Assembly (NCBI GenBank): GCA_024704765.1
Contig: JAKMXF010000122.1
Coordinates: 310,001 to 374,000 of the forward strand
Direction: 5' to 3'
DNA: 64,000 nucleotides
Source: Oopsacas minuta
Taxonomy: Eukaryota; Porifera; Hexactinellida; Lyssacinosida; Leucopsacidae
How positions within the stretch are numbered: position 1 is the stretch's first letter; every line of letters starts with the position of its first letter. Below, in pieces: positions 47,045-55,297 of the stretch. Below the pieces are notes generated by a model, which did no database searches, was not told the origin of the DNA, and was given only the letters and a program-made list of their open reading frames with translations. The position numbers and the translations under genes were made by a program.

Positions 47045-49220
47045 TGGCCGAACCAATTACTCCGATGACTTCCCCCCGAATCCCGTCTCGATTTAGCGAG
47101 AATCCTGAAAGCAAATGGCAATTGCGTCCAAACAACTCTCTGTTATCATAGCGATCTCCATGGATTAGACGATGCCAAGCAGGCTAAACTTGAATTGATT
47201 CTACGTGGAATACGAGATGTGATTAGAACTTCAAAAAAATCACTTGAATCTTTGCATGGAGATTGGTGGCATTCTGAAATTTGCTCAGAATTATTTATAG
47301 CTTCACAAGCCCCCCAAAAAACTAAGTTGGTGCGCCAAAAGAAAGAACTTATCAATCTTTCATTGCAACATCAGCGTTCCGCGGATCTCTAGTGTCCTTG
47401 AGTCTATCAGATCCATCTCGGTAATCGAAAAAACTTCTGAAATTACAATTGCAGCTCTTGCTTTGCAATTGTTGTGCAATGAAGAAGACAATCGAGAAGT
47501 TGCAAGGGTATCTAAATCAATTGTGCAGGGAAAATTCTCTGGTCAATTCGGGCGTGCATCTAAAAGCAAAGAATTGGATGTGGACAAGGCATTATTTCTT
47601 TTGGATCTACTAGAGATTGGCAAGAGGAAGTATACTCTACTACGACAACTTTTGTCATCTAATGAAATTCACTTTCCTACATATCAGAGGGTGGCCGATC
47701 ATAGAAATAATTTAGTACTACGAAGTATGATTCAACTATTCCCGAATCCTACAGCCCCAGTTGGTGTGTGTGTGTGTGCCATACGCTCAATTTGTCTACC
47801 ATACATTTTGTAGAATTATGCCCACTCTACCATCCCCTTCAAATGAGGATTTTCCTCTTCGATTTCAGATTGCTGATGGCTTAGATAGATCTGGAAAGCA
47901 TACCGTATATAATCAACCAAATACGAATACGTCTACCAAATCATTCATCTTATTTTGCTTCAAAGCAATACACATTGTCAATTCTAGTGGAAAGGAACTT
48001 TGGAAAAACAACTGCCCGAATTCTCCATTCTCCCAACGTCCAATTTTCCTTCTTGCTGCCACAGAAAATCATGACAATATTCACCAATTTATGAAAGATA
48101 TCATCAATCCCGAAACTGATCAAATGAAGGACCAAGATTTCTATTTTGCCGATGATAAACATATATTTGTCGATGTTGTCCGATCAATGTTTGATGGTAA
48201 AATGGCAAGTATTCTCTCAGGAGCAGGAGGTGCGAGTTGCCAACTATGTACTACAACGCAGAAAGAACTAAAAGATCGTGATTTAATTTTGCAAGGCTAT
48301 CCCATCAATAGAAACATTTCAGACGCAATTCAAATATTTGGAGAACTGGAAGACATTGATGCTTTCTTTTCATCACCAACAAATCAAAGATTTAACCTGA
48401 CTCACCAACCATTATCAACAATAGATATTCTACCTACTTCTCCCTCACATTCCTATACGTGCATTTTTAGATGGTTTAATTTACTTGTGTACCAGCTGAA
48501 TTGTAATAAGCTCACATGGTCACCATCATCAAAAGAAATTAAAGACTCCGTGGTGGATGTGCGAACCATAGTTCAAGAAGTAACAGGTCTAAGAATTGAC
48601 CAACCAGACCCCAAAGGAGGTACTACTTCCACTGGTGGTGTGGCTCGAAGAGCTTGTTCAAATGACTCCAAGTTTATTGAATGCGCAATGTCTTTGGTTA
48701 AGATTGATCATAGGGACTCACTTTGTAAATTGCACACACAATTATCTGTCATTCTGAGAATCATAAATTCAGACAGAAAATCAATACCGAAAAATTGGGC
48801 AACCTTTGTACAGACACCTATCTCCTTATTCTTCAATCCTTTCCCTGGGTGAACATTACACCGACTTTACATAAATTACTAGCCCATTCTGAAGAAATAC
48901 TGAGAGAGATTAACTTTGGGTATGGATTGAAATGCTTTAGCGAAGAAGGATCCGAAGCCTGCGACAAATTAATCAGGAAATATAGGGAACATGTAGCAAG
49001 GAAAACTTCCTTCGAGGATAATGTCATTGATATATTTGTCAGACTCTCATCTGAAAGCGATCCTGTGTTAATGAAATATCGATCGACAGTGGTGTGCGAA
49101 AAGTGCGGAGAACACGGTCATACCCGAAGAGCTAAGTGCTGTAGAGATAATGCAACAGATTTATTGGAATCATCTATTGATAATATCGTCAAGGACCTTA
49201 TTATTGATACGATATTGTAA
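47045..49220 (+). pseudogene. Transib transposase, RAG1-core homologue, four frameshifts
   Basis: Starts MAEPITPMTSP at 47045, then a shift at a C6 run, a shift near 47385, one at a GT repeat (47763-47778) and one near 48815. Otherwise it reads through with few stops. RAG1-core features in order: ADGLDRSGKH (Asp at 47875, RAG1 D600 position), RPIFLLAATENHDN, SMFDGKMASIL (Asp at 48193, D708 position), CQLC (48238-48249, the zinc CxxC pair), LHKLLAH (His 48870 and 48885, the zinc HxxxxH pair), SEEGSEACDK (Glu at 48954, E962 position) and SDPVLMKYRS. A CCHC-like tail, CEKCGEHGHTRRAKC, follows at 49095-49139. The length fits Transib (about 700 aa). It cuts DNA as a transposase in this family. No RAG2-like gene was found in the element. 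Confidence 0.93.
47763..47778 (+). repeat. (GT)n microsatellite inside the Transib 1 coding region
   Basis: A run of about eight GT units sits exactly where the reading frame changes (frame with PTAPVGVCV to frame with PYAQFVYHTF). A change in repeat number explains the frameshift. The apparent Met start at 47761 in the second frame is an artefact of it. Confidence 0.85.
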
Positions 49221-49702
49221 CAACGTAGTTTGCTGAATGTTAGTGAGTAAATAATACAATAAAACATCCCTTAATATTAGTGTTTATTGTTTTTATCCAG
49301 AAATTGTTAGAATTGATATATATATTAGCAAAAAAAGATATGAATTTTTTCTAAAAACGCATTTAGAAGTATGAAGTACAAAAGCAAAATTGTATATGAC
49401 GCCATTTTATAAAAATTATGAATAATTTTGTATTTCTAACAGTTATAATTGCTTCCATGGATATGATATACTATACCCAAATAATGCAATTTATAGGGCT
49501 AACATTGTTATACAATCAGATATTAAAGAAAAACAAAATTCAGCATAAAGCTATGACGTCAGAACATGATATATAGAAACCTTATAAAATTTTTGAATGC
49601 ACCAAATGATTCCTAGCATATGATAACCTATATGCTAATAATACATTACATATGTCTATTTCAAATGAAAATACCCATTCTTTACTAACTCCCATTTTAA
49701 GC

Positions 49703-49714
49703 CACTGTGCACTA
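49703..49714 (-). repeat. Right terminal heptamer and target duplication of Transib 1
   Basis: CACTGTG (49703-49709, inverse of CACAGTG) is followed by CACTA (49710-49714). Confidence 0.95.
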
Positions 49715-50054
49715 CTGATCCTAGACCTTGTGTAACCCCAGTATAAGCATGTGAAACCCTGGAAATCGTGTTAGAATGGCTGGAGTCCCAAGGGGATACC
49801 CAGATGGAACATTTGCTTCTAGTAAAGAAATGGCGAAACAGCGCTGCTGAAAAACGAGTAATAACTACTAAACAGATATTATTATTGTCTCTTTTTAGTT
49901 AATATGTTTTGTGTTATTTGTGTGATTTGTGCTGAATATTTCACCAATAATATTATTTGGTAGAAAATCATGTCCGGTCTAGGGTGTCCGGATCTCGAAG
50001 GTTTTACTGTATTTACATTTTATTGACCCGCCATGACAAATGATACACCCTGTA

Positions 50055-50706
50055 AGCAGGCGTGTAGTGTCTAGAGAGCGGAAGTGAGCGGCGTTCCCGA
50101 CTACAAAATCAAAAAGAAGAGGCATTCCCTCACTTTAACCCGATTATTATTCTATATTATTATACAGGTAGATTAAGTTTTTCCGAAGTTGCCCTTCTTT
50201 CGTACTCTAGTCAACACCTCTTATTGGGATAACATCGGTACTAGGCCATTTCGAATCAATTAAGTGAATTTACGTGTAGGCCTGATCTCGGAAATATTTA
50301 ACATAGCACTGCACTGTTTTGGCCAAGTGATACTATCAACTACGTGACAATTTGGCATATTTTGACTATTTTAACAACGCTGCAATTGGGGTTACTATAT
50401 TGCCTCTCAATAATAAATGGACCCTTTACTTGCAGTCATGTGAAATTCCTTAGAAGAGTATTTGATAATTCTTCAACTTATTCAGGGAAGTGGCAAAGAG
50501 TAATAAAAGGGACCTAGAATTCAATACTGACGCTTTTAGTTTAATATTAAAGTAGAATCGTTTCGCAAGAATGGATTGCAGAGTCGACGGTTTTATAATG
50601 TACTGAAAGAATTTTTAATACTTTCTCTTAGTCAAATTTTACAAACCCATTACTTATTGCTGTTAGGTATAATTTTGACCAATTAATATTTATCTAATAC
50701 TCACCA
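50055..50706. other. About 650 bp without recognisable features
   Basis: AT-rich sequence between the outer Tc1-type element and the hAT-like relic. I see no terminal repeats or conserved coding motif. Confidence 0.5.
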
Positions 50707-51674
50707 ATGGCATCTCTGGAAGAATCTATTTATCAATCTCCTCCTACAAAGCGCTTTCTAAGAACTCTAGAAGAGTATTTCACATAATTTCAATCAATTC
50801 ACCATCTAAGAAGCTTATTGATTGAAGTAAGCTCTCACAGCACTGAGACTAGGCCTGCTATCAATACGGCAGTCTCTTCTAACAGTGCTTTTGGCAAGAT
50901 CAGAATTCCCGATATGTAGGAAAGTAAAAAGAAAGAGTACCCATGGTTATTTTGCAAAGATAGCACTCTGGGGTGTTTAATATGCCAAAAAGAGCCTTGG
51001 CTATCCTTGCATAAGAGCAGAGGTATTTATATCACTACAGAATGGTTTTAAGGTCTTATTAACTATTATGGTAATTGACAAGAAGCAAGATTGAAATCAT
51101 TACGTAAGAAAATAGTTTGACCCTAAACTTCTCACGCCCACACTATTGCGAAAGAAATTATTCAATGTGCAGAAAAGTCCTGTATTCGACCCACATATAT
51201 AATATGAAACATTTAGAATTAGAGGACACTAGAATCATTTTGAGTCTTGCCAAGAATTATCGACCGCATACAGATCATCCCGAATTAGTTGAGCTACGAC
51301 AGTTGAATGGCACTGATCTTGTGGTAGGTCTTCATTCCCGCTATTTTGCATCAGAATTCATTGATCACATAAAGTTCGAAATGAGACTTAAGAATGTTAC
51401 TGTATACAGGAAATCGGGTACAATAGCGTTAATCACTGATAATCAACTAGCATATCAATTATTTCTACACTAGTAGTTCATCTCAAGTGGGAAACTTCGA
51501 AGCTAGAAGTACGCAATTCACGTTTTGGATTTCATTTAACTTGCAAAACAGGATGCTTCGACTATGGTGGGTATTTTACTGAATCGTATGGAGAGTTACT
51601 GGTTGAATAAGCATTATCTTACCCAAAATTTAATCAGATATGCTTCTGAAGGTGCAAGCGTTATGCCTAGCTGA
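50707..51674 (+). pseudogene. hAT-like (KIAA1586-like) transposase N-terminal half, decayed
   Basis: MASLEESIYQSPPTKRFLRT at 50707 opens a frame with early stops. KKEYPWLFCKDSTLGCLICQ with KEPWLSLHKSRG is a TTF/BED-like zinc finger (CLICQ, then a later His pair). Next come NYRPHTDHPELVELRQLNG, GLHSRYFASEFIDHIKFEM and SGTIALITDNQ (51200-51450), as in KIAA1586-like hAT proteins where the last block includes the first catalytic Asp. After a shift, YLTQNLIRYASEGASVMPS (51615-51674) is the second core block (normally SDGASVM; here Glu replaces Asp). The C-terminal dimerisation domain is missing. Confidence 0.7.
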
Positions 51675-51684
51675 TATAGTGGGG

Positions 51685-52731
51685 TACGACCACAATTAAC
51701 AATAAAACAACTAAATGTGATTTATATACAGTCAGTTTCAAAATTCCACAGATAGAATTTAGAAAGTACACTAAACAAGGTATAATGACTAAATATAAAA
51801 CATCACAACATAATACACAATGTATACTGCAAATAATAGAATTCAACTCAGTTTGATTAGTAACCAAAATGAAGATGATAGCTGAACCATGTGTTATATT
51901 TACAGTCAGTTTCAATATTCTACACATAGAATTTGGAAAGTACACTAAACAAAGTATTGTGACCCAATATCAAATATCACAACAGATTGCACAGTATGTA
52001 CTGCAAATCATAGTATTTAACTCAGGTTGACTAGTAACAGAACATACGCTGTTAGCTGAACCATGTGTTATATTTACAGTCAGTTTCAATATTCTACACA
52101 TAGAATTTGGAAAGTACACTAAACAAAGTATTGTGACTCGATATCAATTATCACAGCAGATTACACTTTGTATACTGTAAATCATAGTATTTAACTCAGT
52201 TTGATTAGTAACAGAACTTACGCTGTTAGCTGAACCATGTGTTTTATTTACAGTCAGTTTCAATATTCTACACATAGAATTTGGAAAGTACACTAAACAA
52301 AGTATTGTGACTCCATATCAATTATCACAACAGATTACCGAATATATAGTGCAAATCATAGTATTTAACTCAGTTTGATTAGTAGCAGAACTTACGCTGT
52401 TAGCTGAACCATGTGTTATATTTACAGTCAGTTTCAATATTCTACACATAGAATTTGGAAAGTACACTAAACAAAGTATTGTGACTCCATATCAATTATC
52501 ACAGAAGATTACACTTTGTATACTGTGAATCATAGTATTTAACTCAGTTTGATTAGTAACAGAACTTACGCTGTTAGCTGAACCATGTGTTTTATTTACA
52601 GTCAGTTTCAATATTCTACACATAGAATTTGGAAAGTACACTAAACAAAGTATTGTTACTCGATATCAATTATCACAGCAGATTACACTTTGTATACTGT
52701 AAATCATACTATTTAACTCAGTTTGATTAGT
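51685..52731. repeat. Satellite array, 174-bp unit, six copies
   Basis: TACAGTCAGTTTCAATATTC begins a unit at 51728, 51902, 52076, 52250, 52424 and 52598, spaced 174 bases each time. Units 2-6 are very similar; the first is more diverged. The unit is close to nucleosome length. The array ends at an ambiguous base (52733), so its right boundary may be an assembly join. Confidence 0.92.
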
Positions 52732-52732
52732 A

Positions 52733-52733
52733 N
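52733..52733. other. Single ambiguous base (n)
   Basis: The only non-ACGT base in the window. It separates the 174-bp array from unrelated coding-like sequence, so continuity here is doubtful. Confidence 0.95.
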
Positions 52734-53741
52734 TTCACCAGTTGCTCGGCTGTCCCATAGACATAGGAAACAACAATACTTTGTAAAACCTTGTTGCAAG
52801 CCCATCAATAGCCCGATTATCTTAAGATCACCGCAGATATTCCATATATGTGTTCTATACTGTATTGCCTCCAAAACTTCCTGCAAATTGACGAAGGTTT
52901 CTTTGAGATAGACGGAGTGAGCAATTGGAACGCCAGGCTTTAGATTTCCGTTATGCAACAGAACAGCATTCAAACTGCGTTTTGACGAGTCGATGAAGAG
53001 GCGCCAATCAGAGGAAGAATGTTCTTGTAATAGGTTTGCATAGAGTCCTTCGATATCATTACAATAGCACAGTGGACCATCAGTGGTGTAGTATTGAGCG
53101 AGATCGAAATTTCGCTTGCGATAGTGGGATACTAGGACATCTTTGTCGAGTAGGTTTTTCTGTTTGAGCCTGGATGCAAGGAGTTCAGCTTTGTCTTTAG
53201 ATAAGTCTAGATTCCTGACCAGGTCATTCAATTCTCCCTGTGTAAATGTTTGTGGCTCTACTAATTCATCTTCCGGGACATAATTAGCATCTGTAGAATC
53301 TGCATGAACATCTTCCACCATATCAGAAACGATCTTAATTTGCTGTGGTTTGGGAATTGGGATTGGTAATCAGATGTCGTGTGGAATTGGCCTGCGAGCA
53401 GAATCCAAGTCTGGGTAAACAAGAGCGTGCTTATTCTTGGCTGAGAATCCTGTAATGTCGATAAGGCAAAAGTAACAATCATCAAGGTGATCTTTCTGTT
53501 CCCTCCAGACCATGGGTATTGCAAATGGCATTGAAACTTTCCTTTTGTTCAACCAATCACGTAGTCCACTTGAATAAGAAGTGCATATAACATGTGGTGC
53601 CCACGACTTGTCTTGGTCACCAAGTGGACATTCGAAGTACAATTTGTATATATTCTTTAATTGATTTGTGATTGGTCGTCTTTGTGATTTTACGCAAAAA
53701 GACCACAAACGTAACAGAAATTGTCGGGATGAGTTCTTCAA
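52734..53741 (-). pseudogene. Conserved uncharacterised invertebrate TE-associated protein, 3'-truncated
   Basis: The N-terminal piece (53741-53370) has YFECPLGDQDKSWAPHVICT, MPFAIPMVWREQKDHLDD and CYFCLIDITGFSAKNKHALV. After a frameshift the second piece (53321-52734) has LSKDKAELLASRLKQKNLL, WRLFIDSSKRSLNAVLLHNG, NICGDLKIIGLLMG and CCFLCLWDSRA. I recall this motif set from abundant uncharacterised proteins in arthropods and other invertebrates, probably a mobile-element family, but know no assigned function. CYFC and CFLC may bind metal; the Asp in FIDSS and in CGDLK could be catalytic (inference). The C-terminus is cut where the ambiguous base and the 174-bp satellite begin. Confidence 0.65.
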
Positions 53742-53899
53742 TTACGATGCATGTTTATAATTTGATTCTGCTTGAATTCAAATAAGTAAGGTCATTTATA
53801 TTCCAGATAATTGAATCAAAATAGGCATGCTCATATAGCAATTTAGTAACTAGGTAATACTGTCTATTGAAAAATGAATATTGGATTTCAGAATAACTA

Positions 53900-55297
53900 G
53901 ACGTGCTAGAGAAATTCTGATTGCAGATTCGAGTTCAGCATTCAAAAGTAAGCTAAGATAAATGTATATGATCTCTGATGAGAAATCTTGTTGAGTTGTG
54001 TTCTTGAAATAGTGTCTATATATATAGAATGTACCTCTGCAACCACTGGAAGTATGCACAAAATGGAGAAAACGAATCAATACACATGTTATGGTGAGAT
54101 TGAGTGTAAATATCTTGAGAAAGTTGAAATAGTATGATTACACTACATATTTGTGGATCGAGCAATGGAAATATGTGCGTGAAGATAGAAAGGATGAATT
54201 CAACTGTTGAGGTGAAATTCATAGTCAATATGTGGAGAGAATTGAGATAGTATGATCAAACTACATGTAGGGGATCAAGCAATAGAAATATGTGCATGAT
54301 GATGAGCGAGAATCAATACACATGTTCAAGGTAAATTCAGTGAAAATATGAGTTTACCCTTGAGATATTATGAGTATACTACATCTACGGATATCGGTAG
54401 TGGAAACATCTGGAAGATGATGGAACAGAATCAATACAACTATTAGAGGTGAGATGAAGTGAGATTTTGTGGAGAATTGTGAGATAGTATCATTTCACTA
54501 CATTTTTGAGGATCAAGCAATGGAAATATGTACAAAATGGTGGAAAAGAGTCAATACACCGGTTAGAGGTTAGATAAGTGGATATTTTTTCAGAATGTGA
54601 CATACTGTGTATGAACAAAATGTAGGTTTACAACTACTGCAAATAAGTACAAAATGAACTAAAAGAATGCCTACACCAGCTAGAGATGATACAATTGTAA
54701 ATCTGACGATAACAGAGATATTATTATTATGCTAAATGTACGCTGAACAAGCCATAGAAATATGTGCATAATCATGCCAGAGAATCAATACACAGAGTAG
54801 AGGTGAGCTTAAGTTTAGAAATGTGGTGAAAGTTAAGATATTATGAGTACCCTACATTTACGAAGTTCGACCAATGAAAATATTTGGAAGATGATAGAAG
54901 AGAATCAATACAACTGTTAGAGGTGAAATTCAGTATATATATGTGTGGACAAGGTTGATATAGTGCGTCTACTCTACATGTAAGTCTGCTGCAACTGTAA
55001 TTATGTACAAAATGAGGAAAATGAATGGATGCACTCCTAGAAGTGATATTCAGTGGAAATAGGTGAGAATGTTGGAATATTATGAGTACACTATACCTAC
55101 GTGGCACAACCCATGGATATTGTACAAAATGATGGAAGAGAATCAATACACAAGGTAGAAGTGAAATTCAATGTATATGTATGTAGAATTTTGAAATAGT
55201 ATGAATCTACTACTTGTACACGGATCAATGAATGGAAAAATGTTGATAATGATGGAAGAGAATCAATACACCTGTTAGAGCTTAGATGAAGCATATA
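53900..55297 (-). repeat. Satellite array, 119-bp unit, segment 1
   Basis: About eleven units. GAATCAATACAC-type anchors fall near 54074, 54190, 54309, 54428, 54546, 54664, 54782, 54901, 55020, 55139 and 55259, giving a period of 117-120 bp. In inverse, the unit consists of two halves each resembling the 59-bp satellite at 26.8-28.0 kb. The array is cut by a Ginger-like insertion at 55298. Confidence 0.9.

Larger units (their letters stand above)
46329..49709 (+). mobile_element. Transib 1 (RAG1-like transposon), complete ends
   Basis: 3381 bp. The left end is CACAGTGGCTTAGTAGTAGA; the right end in inverse is CACAGTGGCTTAAAATGGGA, with the first 12 bases identical. CACTA lies directly outside both ends (46324-46328, 49710-49714): a 5-bp target duplication as known for Transib. 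The heptamer CACAGTG at each tip is the same as the V(D)J recombination signal heptamer. It interrupts the Tigger transposase gene. Confidence 0.95.
44902..49880 (+). pseudogene. Tigger (pogo, CENP-B-like) transposase, interrupted by Transib 1
   Basis: MATTCVSSKKRKHHAVSLEL at 44902 opens a CENP-B-like helix-turn-helix; a TGA follows at 45073. The second HTH keeps CHIWFLQQRSKGAHNSGPL. The DDE core has FNADETGLRWKS (Asp at 45451), LLLLDNTPHT (Asp at 45794) and IQYIDQGILETMKRR (Asp at 45898). An acidic tail ends GYQLLDDEEIF...DVEEDT at the Transib junction (46328). The frame resumes after the Transib: LEIVLEWLESQGDTQMEHLL, then VKKWRNSAAEKR, the usual Jerky/Tigger C-terminus. Joining the flanks with one CACTA keeps the frame, apart from a TAA between the acidic tail and this block. 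Other stops and frameshifts also disable it. Confidence 0.88.
44674..50009 (+). mobile_element. Tigger/pogo-type element, split by Transib 1
   Basis: Flanked by TA (44672-44673, 50010-50011). The ends read CAGTAGAACCTCCGAGATCC and, in inverse, CAGTAAAACCTTCGAGATCC, typical pogo/Tigger termini. Without the Transib and its 5-bp duplication it is 1950 bp. Its C-terminal coding part lies beyond the Transib. Confidence 0.9.
43379..50052 (+). mobile_element. Outer Tc1-type (DD37E-like) element, split by a Tigger that contains a Transib
   Basis: Flanked by TA (43377-43378, 50053-50054). The ends read CAGGGTGTATCATATGTTTT and, in inverse, CAGGGTGTATCATTTGTCAT. Removing the Tigger (44674-50009 plus its TA) leaves 1336 bp, the expected length of a Tc1-type element and close to the 1347-bp relative at 29066-30412. 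Confidence 0.85.

Noticed and set aside
46329-49709. A RAG1/RAG2-type gene pair
   Set aside because: No kelch-repeat RAG2-like frame is present on either strand inside either element; the catalytic motif context (DGLDxSGxH-VYxQ) also looks like Transib.
43379-50052. A single large composite transposon of 6.7 kb
   Set aside because: Three independent pairs of ends and duplications, and each removal restores standard element length, show stepwise nesting.
51117-51473. 118-codon frame as a complete gene
   Set aside because: It is the middle part of a hAT-like transposase whose earlier and later blocks lie in other frames.
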